A stretch of 17,119 nt of DNA, from positions 1-17,119 of the forward strand of contig JBBQWR010000074.1 of NCBI GenBank assembly GCA_038210495.1, written 5' to 3'. This document shows positions 1-7,214 of the stretch, one piece after another. The notes below the pieces were generated by a model. It worked only from the letters and a program-made list of their open reading frames with translations. It ran no database searches and was not told the origin of the DNA. Position 1 is the stretch's first letter; each line of letters begins with the position of its first letter. This stretch comes from JBBQWR01 sp038210495 (GTDB taxonomy: Bacteria > Planctomycetota > Planctomycetia > Pirellulales > DATAWG01). A program made the position numbers and the translations under genes.

Positions 1-24
1 CAGCGTTGGTATCAAATGAAAAAA

Positions 25-66
25 GCCGACTGGAAAAGCACGTCGCCCGTATTTTTCCCGGTCGGC
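25..66. terminator. possible stem-loop near the left edge
   Basis: GCCGAC at 25-30 pairs with GTCGGC at 61-66. The inner A-rich (34-37) and T-rich (52-56) stretches could extend the stem, leaving a loop of about 14 bases. It may be the terminator of a gene lying left of the window, since A and T tracts sit inside the stem. The rest of 1-248 shows no convincing gene; it probably holds the promoter of the methyltransferase, but I see no clear -35/-10 pair. Confidence 0.25.
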
Positions 67-248
67 CTACTCTTTAACCAGCCCCCGCCAAATCGCAGTT
101 GCCGTTCGATCAGTCTTCCGCTTTTCTGGCGATATTCTACCCAAAAACACCGCTTCCGAACATGGACGCAGTGACGATGATCTCGTAGCCGATTGAAGTT
201 CCGTATCTTCCCACGGGCATCGTTTTACGACCGGAGCGTACCACAACG

Positions 249-1031
249 ATGCCCATCCACGACCGCACCAGCTTCGAGAACCTTTACGCCGGTCAACCAC
301 GCTGGGAAATCGGCAGGCCGCAGAAGGCACTGCTTGACGTAACCGATCAAATCACCGGGTCGATTTTGGACTCTGGGTGCGGCACGGGCGAGAACGCCTT
401 GTTCTTCGCCAGCCGGGGCCACAAGGTCATGGGCATCGACTTTTTAGCTGAACCGATCTCACTGGCGAGACAGAAGGCAACAGAACGGGGCCTGACAGCG
501 ACCTTCTTGGTCATGGACGCTCTGGCGCTGAAAGACCTTCCCGAAGTTTTCGATACGGTGATCGACAGCGGGCTGTTCCACGTCTTTTCCGACGATGATC
601 GGCGGCGTTACGTTGATGGGCTGGCTTCAGTCCTCAAGCCGGGCGGCAAGTTGTTCCTTCTCTGCTTCAGCGACCAGGAGCCGGGGACGCAAGGGCCACG
701 GCGGGTGTCTGAAAAGGAAATCCGAGACGCCTTCGCCGAGGGATGGAAGGTTGAATCCATCGAGCCGAGCCGGTTCGAGGTCCGGCCCGATCTGAAGGAC
801 ATCACGTTCAATGAGGGCGGGCCGAAGTCGTGGTTCGTAGTGGCGAGGAGGGTGGGAGATTTGGAAACTTTTGTTTCCAAAACCCGAATCGCTTTGGACT
901 TACGCCGTAATGAGAAGGCGTTCGACGTATGGCTCCCAGCTTGCCACGCCTGCCAGGAAAAGTTCAATTGGTGTTCTGTCGCCCCGATTGCCGAAGGCAA
1001 TAGAGAGGAGAGGGGAGAAAGTAGAGAGTAG
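249..1031 (+). CDS. class I SAM-dependent methyltransferase with an extra C-terminal tail
   Basis: Transfers a methyl group from S-adenosylmethionine to an unknown, probably small, substrate in the cytoplasm. Residues 1-200 look like a complete Rossmann-type methyltransferase. There is an entry motif WEIGRPQ at 19-25, motif I LDSGCGTGE at 40-48, the acidic ribose-binding residue D64 in GIDF, a motif IV-like region around FDTVIDSGLFHVF (101-113) and the post-motif LKPGGKLFLLCFSD (129-142). This pattern matches the Methyltransf_25 / thiopurine-methyltransferase-like group. The ATG follows a GGAG about 12 bases upstream. Residues after about 202 do not resemble the family, and part of them (about 235-248) is encoded by a short DNA repeat found again at 2679-2721. 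The stop codon lies inside a purine-rich inverted-repeat arm. The tail is therefore probably acquired by readthrough into repeat DNA. The substrate cannot be told. Confidence 0.85.
   Translation: MPIHDRTSFENLYAGQPRWEIGRPQKALLDVTDQITGSILDSGCGTGENALFFASRGHKVMGIDFLAEPISLARQKATERGLTATFLVMDALALKDLPEVFDTVIDSGLFHVFSDDDRRRYVDGLASVLKPGGKLFLLCFSDQEPGTQGPRRVSEKEIRDAFAEGWKVESIEPSRFEVRPDLKDITFNEGGPKSWFVVARRVGDLETFVSKTRIALDLRRNEKAFDVWLPACHACQEKFNWCSVAPIAEGNREERGESRE
952..992 (+). repeat. short direct repeat, copy 1
   Basis: About 41 bases that match 2679-2721 in the same orientation. There are roughly five substitutions and a two-base gap by eye, and the identical core CTGTCGCCCCGATT is in both copies. 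This copy lies in the 3' part of the methyltransferase frame and encodes residues about 235-248. The other copy lies antisense to the tail of the recombinase remnant. Confidence 0.65.
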
Positions 1032-1103
1032 AAAAAAACAAGAGCTGCTTCCGTACGCCAGTTGCTCACCTCTCCTCGGTCTCCTTTCTACTCTCTACTT
1101 TCT
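1016..1103. repeat. 19-bp perfect inverted repeat, purine arm / pyrimidine arm
   Basis: The left arm at 1016-1034 (AGAAAGTAGAGAGTAGAAA) is the exact reverse complement of the right arm at 1085-1103, with a 50-base spacer. The left arm contains the TAG stop of the methyltransferase. The right arm ends 17 bases before the ATG of the four-helix-bundle gene. Additional GAGAGGAG / CTCTCC strings flank the arms, but their order does not extend the same hairpin. Confidence 0.8.
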
Positions 1104-1120
1104 GAGCGGCCGAACCACAC

Positions 1121-1483
1121 ATGGCGTTCGCCTTCGAAAAACTGCTCGTCTACCAGAAAGCCGTCGATTTCGCGGACGCAGTCTGTGAAAAGACCGAGCA
1201 TTTCACTCGCGGCTACGGCTTCCTCGTCGATCAACTGAACCGCGCCTCGCTGTCAATTTCTGCGAATATTGCTGAAGGCAACGGTCGATTCACCAAAGCC
1301 GACCGCAAAAACTTCTTCGGAATCGCAAGAGGATCGGCTCAAGAGTGCGTACCGCTTCTGGAACTGGCGCTTCTTTGAAAGCTTTTGACTCCGGCAGACC
1401 AGGCCGCGATGAAGGATTGTCTCGAGGAAATCGCACGTATGTTGTCGGGCCTGATCAATGGCCCGGTCAATTCTCGCGACTGA
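1121..1483 (+). pseudogene. four-helix-bundle protein (S23/IVP-like), interrupted by in-frame TGA
   Basis: Residues 1-85 match the four-helix-bundle family first known from 23S rRNA intervening sequences. The family signature is FEKLLVYQKAVDF near the start, then FLVDQLNRASLSISANIAEGNGR and FFGIARGSAQECVPLLELA. The reading frame meets a TGA at 1376-1378. It then continues in the same frame as KLLTPADQAAMKDCLEEIARM and stops at 1481-1483, giving 120 codons, the usual family length. The continuation looks like the expected last helix, so one base change separates this from an intact gene. It may be a recent nonsense mutation, a sequencing error, or a truncated 85-residue product. The molecular role of the family is unknown. 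Confidence 0.75.
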
Positions 1484-1628
1484 GTTCGCGGCAACCACAA
1501 GGTCGGCGGCGGAGGAAACCGCTGTTACTCATTCGTGACAGAGTTCTAGCCCTCTTGCGGGTATACTACCGATCGCCAAACAACGCCGTTTGATCCGGTT
1601 CAAAGTCCTTTAACCAAGCGAGTGTCAC

Positions 1629-1727
1629 ATGAACCGCAGGAAGATGATTGCTTGCACGGGGGCCGCGATGCTGGGGACCACCGTCGCCCGTGCCGCTGAC
1701 CCCCCATCGGAGGAAACACCGGCCTGA
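1629..1727 (+). other. signal-peptide leader of the following exported protein, out of frame
   Basis: ATG at 1629 opens a 32-codon frame reading MNRRKMIACTGAAML and then GTTVARAADP before a TGA at 1725-1727. It has an RR pair, a hydrophobic core and an ARA-A cleavage site, so it is a plausible Tat-type or Sec-type signal peptide. At the C6 run 1700-1705 a shift of -1 (equivalent to one extra C) joins it to the reading frame of 1733-2398, giving ADPPIGGNTGLKGVPRISVEEL. I therefore read it as the true N-terminus of that protein. Confidence 0.6.
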
Positions 1728-1732
1728 AGGGA

Positions 1733-2398
1733 GTGCCGAGGATTAGCGTCGAGGAACTGGTCGCGGAAATGCGAAAAGAAGGGTTCCAGTGGCGGTACAT
1801 CGGCCGCCAGATCACGTTCACGGCTGTCGTTACGACCGCCGGACCTGCCCTCCGAGTGCGAATCGAGGGCATGGACAATGGCAAGGCCGTGCTACACCCT
1901 CTCAGGTATGAAAACTCGGCCAAGGTGGGCCAGAAAGTCAAGGTCCGTGGGCTGCTCACGGACCAGTGTTACGGGGTCTGGCAGGTGTGGTGTTATGAAA
2001 TCTCAGTCGTCAACGAACCAGGCGCTCCAGCAGTCGGCGGGGGGGTTGAAGGTACGGTAGTCCGGCCGAAACAGGCCAAAGCCAAGGTTGAAGGGTGCAG
2101 TATCTCCAAGCCAGGCGAATACGCAGTCGCGGTTGGCGACCTGATCGAACTGGAATACACCTACCCCATTGTCCCTGCGGCAATCCCGAAGAAGGTCGCA
2201 TTCAAGGAGTTCCTGATCACCCAACAGATCGTCGAATCAAGCCTCCGCATCCGCACTCTGTCCGTTCCAGGAAAGGCGGAAACCGGCAGCGTCGTTTTCT
2301 TCCTGGAGGCCCAAATGGCGGGCGATGCCACGGTGACGCTGAAGATCGATGATGCCGAGTATGTTTTCAAGTTCAAAGTTTCCGACAATAAGAAGTAG
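1733..2398 (+). CDS. hypothetical exported protein, OB-fold-like (frameshifted N-terminus)
   Basis: A 221-residue frame starting at GTG 1733. No family can be named with confidence. Residues about 20-95 (GRQITFTAVVTTAG through LLTDQCYGVWQVWCYEI) have the alternating-strand pattern of a small OB-fold-like domain. Residues about 125-220 are a second beta-rich region that could be an Ig-like sandwich, ending EYVFKFKVSDNKK. The GTG start has its GGGAG touching the start codon, a poor position for ribosome binding. The frame is open upstream to the C6 run at 1700-1705, where a signal peptide lies one frame away. The natural gene was thus probably 1629-2398, encoding a secreted protein. As written, the body has no export signal. 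The disruption may be a sequencing or assembly error in the C run, or a real mutation. Confidence 0.6.
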   Translation: MPRISVEELVAEMRKEGFQWRYIGRQITFTAVVTTAGPALRVRIEGMDNGKAVLHPLRYENSAKVGQKVKVRGLLTDQCYGVWQVWCYEISVVNEPGAPAVGGGVEGTVVRPKQAKAKVEGCSISKPGEYAVAVGDLIELEYTYPIVPAAIPKKVAFKEFLITQQIVESSLRIRTLSVPGKAETGSVVFFLEAQMAGDATVTLKIDDAEYVFKFKVSDNKK

Positions 2399-2577
2399 GT
2401 GTGACAGACGCAGCTTTGCCTCAACCGGCACCCTGACCGGGCGAGGTCTTTCCATTCGCTCTCCGGGTTTGTAACTGCCTCGTCTATCCCGCTGGCTCCG
2501 AGAGGAGGCGGTTCTACCCGCCCCCAGACGCCGAAGCAGACTCCGGGGCATGTCGGCTTTCCCAGACGTTTAGCTCA

Positions 2578-2595
2578 CGCAGCCCCCCGGCTGCG
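2578..2595. terminator. GC-rich hairpin at the 3' end of the recombinase remnant
   Basis: CGCAGCC (2578-2584) and GGCTGCG (2589-2595) form a 7-bp stem with a CCCC loop. It overlaps the last codons of the minus-strand recombinase frame. There is no clear U-tract, so a terminator role is only a possibility. The neighbouring stretch 2399-2574 has no gene that I can support. Confidence 0.3.
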
Positions 2596-2678
2596 GAGCT
2601 GTGTCGTTACGGGCGACTCCGGCCCCGACTTGACGACTGAGTATCCCCCGCAAGCGAGCTGCCCAACTCCAGACCCCA

Positions 2679-2721
2679 GCCAGAAAAAGTTCAATAGCCG
2701 TCCTGTCGCCCCGATTTTGCC
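2679..2721 (+). repeat. short direct repeat, copy 2
   Basis: Partner of the repeat at 952-992, in the same orientation, with the shared core CTGTCGCCCCGATT followed by a TTGCC end. It lies antisense within the non-conserved tail of the recombinase remnant, directly before two hairpins. Confidence 0.65.
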
Positions 2722-2739
2722 ACCGGATGACATCCGGTG
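2721..2739. repeat. perfect 9-bp palindrome
   Basis: CACCGGATG (2721-2729) is followed after one base by CATCCGGTG (2731-2739). This is a near-continuous palindrome directly after the direct repeat. It could be a recombinase or regulator binding site, or part of an element end. Confidence 0.6.
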
Positions 2740-2748
2740 CCGACCATT

Positions 2749-2780
2749 GCCGAAACCCTTGCATCCGCAAGGGTTTTGGC
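2749..2780. terminator. 14-bp stem-loop, possible terminator or recombination site
   Basis: GCCGAAACCCTTGC (2749-2762) pairs with GCAAGGGTTTTGGC (2767-2780), with one G-T wobble and a four-base ATCC loop. In the minus direction it lies downstream of the conserved part of the recombinase, where either a terminator or a core attachment-like structure would make sense. There is no strong U-tract after it. Confidence 0.45.
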
Positions 2781-3251
2781 GTTTATCGGCCATGCCCTCA
2801 GCGTCAGCCGCTGCCACCGAATGCCCATCAGCGCCGCCCGAAATGTAGCGCCCGTGCAGCGCGTCAACGTTTTCGCCAAGTTCCGGTGAAGGATTCTTCG
2901 GGCTAGTTTTTGGTAGCGGCAATGCCGCGACCGCGCGCGCCTGATCGTTGATCCCGAAATGCGTGTACTTCATCGTCGTCTTGATATCCGAATGCCGAGC
3001 CAGTTCCTTGGCCTCTGGCAACGACGCCCCGTTTCGGAGCAGTTCCGTGATATGGGTATGCCGCCCGGCGGCATGAAAGTCGGCGATTCCATCATCCGTT
3101 TCATAGGGAATGCCGATTCGTTCCAAATCCCGTCTGACCATCCGCCAAGTCTTCCACTGTCCCAATCGAGGAAATAGCTTTTTATTCGGCGCAGACCCCT
3201 TCAGCCCAGTCCCTCAGCATCACGACCAGTTCCAGATGCAGCGGCAACACG

Positions 3252-3362
3252 GGTATTTTATCTTCGATAAACAAAGAATACCGCAAAACTGCCGAGGGAT
3301 TTCGTTTTTTATGGAATCATTTCGCGAACTGCCTCGCGGAGTTCGCTTGATTAAGGGCTAGG
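3252..3362. repeat. left copy of the 111-bp inverted repeat flanking the operon
   Basis: The reverse complement of this segment matches 16980-17090 at about 103 of 111 positions by eye. Both start CCTAGCCCTTAATCAAGCGA on the cluster side and end TACC on the outer side. Within it, GCGAACT (3323-3329) and AGTTCGC (3339-3345) form a stem around a 9-base loop. Three of the eight differences between copies fall in this loop and none in the stem. The inner edge is 3 bases from the stop codon of the last operon gene, so the hairpin may also act in transcript termination or 3' protection. Similarity stops at about 3252. Confidence 0.85.
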
Positions 3363-3365
3363 ACA

Positions 3366-6300
3366 TTAGGGAGCTATTGTGGCTTTACCCCAAAGGTGCG
3401 GGAGGGCCATGATTTCGCCGGGAATGTCAGAGGTAAGGCCGGTGGCTTGGTTGGACCAGTAGAGACGAGCGGCGCGGTTAGTTCCTTCGGGATTGGAGAA
3501 GATAACGCCCAGGTCGAGCTTGTATACTCTTTTGGGTTGAGGAACGAAGTCGATCGCGGCGAGCGGAATCGCCGCCTCGACGATATAGCCGCCGCCACGG
3601 CGATGGATCGCGATCTTGGCCTGCTTGAGCACTTCGACGCGATCGACCGTTTCAGAACGCCATGGACAACTGAACGTGACCGGGTCCTTGTTCTGCGCGG
3701 CCTTCCAGCGATAAAGCACCGCCACAGGCTGCCCCTCGAATGCGGAGATTAATACGCGGATATCGCCGATGGCGGGAGACGTTCGCTTCGGATCGGCTGC
3801 TGGATCGGTCGCCAACTGTAGGTCGACCGAGTCGCCGGTGACAAAGAGTCGATTGATGTCTTTGCCGGCGTTGACCATCGGGTTGTCGTCGCCCGAAACG
3901 TCATAAGCCAAATACAAATTGGTCGCGTCGACGGCCAGGGCCGCTCGCCCTTTGTGAGGGCCGGAGGAAAACTCCACGAAGGCGTCTTTGGCGAAGCCCG
4001 ACAAATTGCCGTCGAGTGGCGGTGGCGAAGTGACTTTTGCGATCACCAGGGCTCGCTTTTCCGCACCCGCTGCCGAGCTACGCTGAACGGATTGCTCAAC
4101 CGATTGAATGTGGGCGGCGGTAAGATCGATCGACTCGCCGGAGATCGGCTGGATCGCCTCAAGACCCTGGAGTTGGATCAAGTTGTACGCCGTAAATCCA
4201 GCAATCAGGAAGCTGTCGCCCGTCTTGTGTGATTGAAACAGATGGCCGCCGAACCATTCGCTGCCCATCGTCACGCCGTCGAGCGCGGCGCCAGCCGTAG
4301 CATGCGCCGGCCAGGCATTGCCACCGAGCCGGCAATCTTGAAAGACGCTGGCGACAAACAGGCCGTCGGTCGTCATGAGATACAGCCGGCCCATGTTCGA
4401 GTGCATGCCGAAGACCGTGCCCAGCGGCGTGTTCACTCGGCCGATGCAGCCGAGCGTGCCGATGAGTTGATCGTCTCGTTCGGGCACGGGGGCGCTGTGC
4501 GAAGCATGCACGCCAGGCCAGCGATCTTGGTAGGTCCACTGAACCGAACCGTCATCGCCGACACAGGTGATCGGCTCGCCCGCAATGACTTTATGCTCCG
4601 AGGGAAGGTACAGACAGCCGCGAACTTTATTGTCCGTGCTGAGTAATTCTTGCTTAGCGACATCCCACAGGGGCGCGCCGGCGGCAGTCCAGCCCTTGAG
4701 TGGAATCTTGGTGACCATCGTCGGCCGACCGCCATTGGCGCCGAAGCTTTCGGCCGCCACTCCGTAAAGATTGAATCTTTCGTCCAACCAGTTGCTGCCG
4801 AAGTAGCCAGAGACGCCGACGGGGTACTTGAGATCCTTCCAGCCACTCCAGTACGAGCCGCTGATGACTTCCGTCGCCTGTGGCTTGCCATCATCGTTCA
4901 GATCAGACCAGACGTAGGAGATCGTGGCGTATCCATGTGCGTCGGCCGGCGCTTTGGGAAGTGGGATGTCGGCGACTTGACTAAGGTCCTTGAGATACAC
5001 GTTCCCCATCGCCGCGACTAGCTTCAGCGTATCACCGGTTCGAAGATAGAGTCGGCCGTTCTTGTTCATGAAATACTCGCGGCCGCCGGCTTTCAGCAAC
5101 TCGCCCGAGACATCCCCCAGCCTCGCGACGGGCATCGCGCGATTGGCGGACCAATCGAGATCGAATTCACAGCCACTGCCGAACACTCGTCGTGGATTAT
5201 CAGGATCGGCATTGGCGCCCGTGCCGCCGTAGCCCGTGGGCCCAATGAAGTCTCGGACTAGCGTTCCCTCGGGGGTCCACACGCTGATCCGCTTGGGCGA
5301 CGTATCCTCCTCGGCGACCCATAGCCGGCCGCGCCGATCGATGGCGATTCCCAGCGGGTTCAGGAGCGCGCCGGCTTGCCATGGTCCAATCGCCGGGCGG
5401 CCGCCCGCGGCGCCGATGGCGCGGACAGATTTGCCGTGTTGATCGTATACGCGAACCTGCTGACCCTTGCGATCGGATACGAAAATATTTCCTTGGGCGC
5501 CGATCGCCATTCCATCGGCCCACGGCGGTAAGCCGGTTGTAACCAACGGCTCGAGCTTTCCGTCCACGATCCGAGCGATCTTGCCCTCGGTCCAGACATA
5601 AAACACGCCATCCGCGCCAGCGGCGACGCAGCCGAGTCCAGCGATCGGCAATTCACTAACGACGGCGCCCGACTGCGTGTCATAGAACCGCAGTAACTTG
5701 CCATCGAGGGGCACGGCGATCCGATTTTTTCCGACGGCGATGTTCGGGACGTAGGAAGGTTTATCGCCGATCTTGACGATGGGAATCTTGAGTTGTGGTC
5801 CGCCGGGCGTCGCGAACGGGGCGTATTTGCCGGTTTTGAGTTCCATGCGAGCCAGCGCGGGGGGTGTGTCCCACGAGCTCAGAAACACAAATGCGTGAGT
5901 TTCATCGGCGGACAGCGAATGAACGCCCGCCAAGCCGGATTCCCCCCACAGTTTTTTGCCATCGAGATCGACGCCGATGATCGATGAACCGGACTCGCCC
6001 CGCTCAGCGCCCAAAACAATCACGTCGGCCGCGGTGGCGACCGCTCGGGGCGCGCAGTGGTCACTCAGCCAAGCGCCCGTTCCATCACCCGTTTCCCAGG
6101 GGGGCGCGCCGGGAGTTCCATAGGTCGCTCGATAGATTGGATGGATACCTGGATGCATGAGTCCGCGGAATTTGTACTTTCCCGGCGGCGCCAATTTCCC
6201 GGTTTCCCCGACGCCGTCCCAGTAATCGGTTTGCGGGCCTTTGCCGCGTGGGGCCATGCCGATGAGATTTCGCACGCGATGACCCGCCTGGTCGTCGATC

Positions 6301-7205
6301 ACCAGCGTCGCAAAGCCGTCGAACGGCATCGTATAGCTAAGCGACACCGGCCCGGAAGTCTTTTGCAAATGGAGGTGATTTTGGCCCGCGCTTGACAGAA
6401 AATCCGGCTCGGGCGATTTCAGATGTCCGGTTGGCGAGAGCCTGACTTTGCCGTAAATCGGCTGCACTTCCCAGAACCAACCGGCATGCACGGCGCCCGG
6501 TGATACCAGGTCCATCATGTGATTGACCGGCCAACCCTTGCCATTGTCGGGTCCCCAGACCGCGTCGAGCATGCAATCGAAGCTGTCGTTGGGTTTATAA
6601 GCTTGCCCGCCGCGGACGATCGCTTTCCAGGGAATTCGCAATTCTTGCGTATAACCGCGCCCATCGGGTTTCGCGCGAAACGCCTCGCTGATCCCGAGTT
6701 GCTTGAGGCCGTCGATATACGGAATCGGCTTGTCGTCATGCCAGGGAAACCAGCCGTCCAAAACGCAGACGCCGGGCAGAGCGCCCTTGGTGTAAAACCA
6801 ACCGATGACCTTCCGTTCTTGATCCGTCCGAAAATGGATCTGGAGCGAGTCCGAATGAAAGCAGTGCCGCAAGTCGACGTCGAACCGCGGATCGTAGTTG
6901 TTGATCATTGGAGTTGGGTCGCTCCAATCGACGCCAACGTACAGGGCCTCGCTGTCGTACATCATCGAGACCCAGGCGCTGCAGGGATTCGGCAATCGGG
7001 TAATATCCGAACAGATAAAAATCCGTCCGGATTGATCCCAGTCGGTCAGGTCGCCGTCGATGACGACTTTAGCCGGCGCGGGGACGGCCTGCAGCACATG
7101 GTTATCCGTGCCGGCGGCGCGAGCGCGTCCAACGACCACGGCGAGAACCAACAGGGCGCCAATTGCAGGCCGGCGTATCATCTCGAAGGGCGTCGAGCGT
7201 GGCAT
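3366..7205 (-). CDS. large secreted CBM9-like / beta-propeller protein (1279 aa)
   Basis: Last gene of the operon. I choose ATG 7205 because GAGG lies 5 bases upstream and overlaps the stop of the previous gene. Starts at TTG 7241 and ATG 7223 are also open but lack this site. Residues 9-30 form a signal peptide (MIRRPAIGALLVLAVVVG, then ARA-A). Residues about 38-256 are a CBM9-like sandwich starting PAPAKVVIDGDLTDWDQSG. Residues 285-350 resemble a FlgD-type Ig segment (DYWDGVGETGKLAPPGKYKF). Residues about 385-1000 are propeller-like, with an NHL-style repeat at 560-650, and D768-E779 is a textbook EF-hand-type loop. Residues about 1058-1275 are a second CBM9-like domain ending in YWSNQATGLTSD. 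No catalytic signature is visible. It is a paralogue of the 1299-residue protein in the same operon. Likely role: binding an extracellular ligand such as a polysaccharide. Confidence 0.85.
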   Translation of the reverse strand: MPRSTPFEMIRRPAIGALLVLAVVVGRARAAGTDNHVLQAVPAPAKVVIDGDLTDWDQSGRIFICSDITRLPNPCSAWVSMMYDSEALYVGVDWSDPTPMINNYDPRFDVDLRHCFHSDSLQIHFRTDQERKVIGWFYTKGALPGVCVLDGWFPWHDDKPIPYIDGLKQLGISEAFRAKPDGRGYTQELRIPWKAIVRGGQAYKPNDSFDCMLDAVWGPDNGKGWPVNHMMDLVSPGAVHAGWFWEVQPIYGKVRLSPTGHLKSPEPDFLSSAGQNHLHLQKTSGPVSLSYTMPFDGFATLVIDDQAGHRVRNLIGMAPRGKGPQTDYWDGVGETGKLAPPGKYKFRGLMHPGIHPIYRATYGTPGAPPWETGDGTGAWLSDHCAPRAVATAADVIVLGAERGESGSSIIGVDLDGKKLWGESGLAGVHSLSADETHAFVFLSSWDTPPALARMELKTGKYAPFATPGGPQLKIPIVKIGDKPSYVPNIAVGKNRIAVPLDGKLLRFYDTQSGAVVSELPIAGLGCVAAGADGVFYVWTEGKIARIVDGKLEPLVTTGLPPWADGMAIGAQGNIFVSDRKGQQVRVYDQHGKSVRAIGAAGGRPAIGPWQAGALLNPLGIAIDRRGRLWVAEEDTSPKRISVWTPEGTLVRDFIGPTGYGGTGANADPDNPRRVFGSGCEFDLDWSANRAMPVARLGDVSGELLKAGGREYFMNKNGRLYLRTGDTLKLVAAMGNVYLKDLSQVADIPLPKAPADAHGYATISYVWSDLNDDGKPQATEVISGSYWSGWKDLKYPVGVSGYFGSNWLDERFNLYGVAAESFGANGGRPTMVTKIPLKGWTAAGAPLWDVAKQELLSTDNKVRGCLYLPSEHKVIAGEPITCVGDDGSVQWTYQDRWPGVHASHSAPVPERDDQLIGTLGCIGRVNTPLGTVFGMHSNMGRLYLMTTDGLFVASVFQDCRLGGNAWPAHATAGAALDGVTMGSEWFGGHLFQSHKTGDSFLIAGFTAYNLIQLQGLEAIQPISGESIDLTAAHIQSVEQSVQRSSAAGAEKRALVIAKVTSPPPLDGNLSGFAKDAFVEFSSGPHKGRAALAVDATNLYLAYDVSGDDNPMVNAGKDINRLFVTGDSVDLQLATDPAADPKRTSPAIGDIRVLISAFEGQPVAVLYRWKAAQNKDPVTFSCPWRSETVDRVEVLKQAKIAIHRRGGGYIVEAAIPLAAIDFVPQPKRVYKLDLGVIFSNPEGTNRAARLYWSNQATGLTSDIPGEIMALPHLWGKATIAP

Positions 7206-7210
7206 GGCCG

Positions 7211-7214
7211 CCTC
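7211..7214 (-). promoter_or_regulatory. ribosome binding site deciding the 7205 start
   Basis: On the minus strand GAGG lies 5 bases before ATG 7205 and overlaps the TGA (7213-7215) of the 593-residue gene. This supports translational coupling and the 7205 start over the longer alternatives. Confidence 0.55.

Larger units (their letters stand above)
2575..3165 (-). pseudogene. tyrosine recombinase / phage-type integrase, C-terminal remnant
   Basis: Only the end of the catalytic domain of a site-specific DNA recombinase remains. The frame begins at a TTG (3163-3165) and is open back to a stop at 3214-3216. The recognisable part, GQWKTWRMVRRDLERIGIPY then FHAAGRHTHITELLRNG, ELARHSDIKTTMKYTHFG, carries the second catalytic Arg (residue 35), the following His (residue 58 in ELARHSD) and the nucleophilic Tyr (residue 67, codon 2965-2967). 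The N-terminal DNA-binding domain and first catalytic Arg/Lys are missing. The normal HxxR box has an extra residue (HAAGR), which should disturb the active site. After about residue 95 the frame runs through hairpins and repeat DNA with no domain. I judge it inactive. It marks a former integration site beside the damaged small genes. Confidence 0.75.

Noticed and set aside
608..1069. 153-codon minus-strand open frame over the methyltransferase
   Set aside because: Opposite the conserved methyltransferase motifs and ending in serine/leucine-rich low-complexity sequence from the purine repeat; a shadow.
1016..1103. inverted repeat as a simple intrinsic terminator of the methyltransferase
   Set aside because: The 50-base spacer and the absence of a T-tract after the right arm on the plus strand do not fit an intrinsic terminator.
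1535..1567. possible promoter before the exported protein (GTGACA and TATACT)
   Set aside because: The -10-like TATACT at 1562-1567 is good, but the spacer to GTGACA is 21 bases and no hexamer at 16-18 bases fits.
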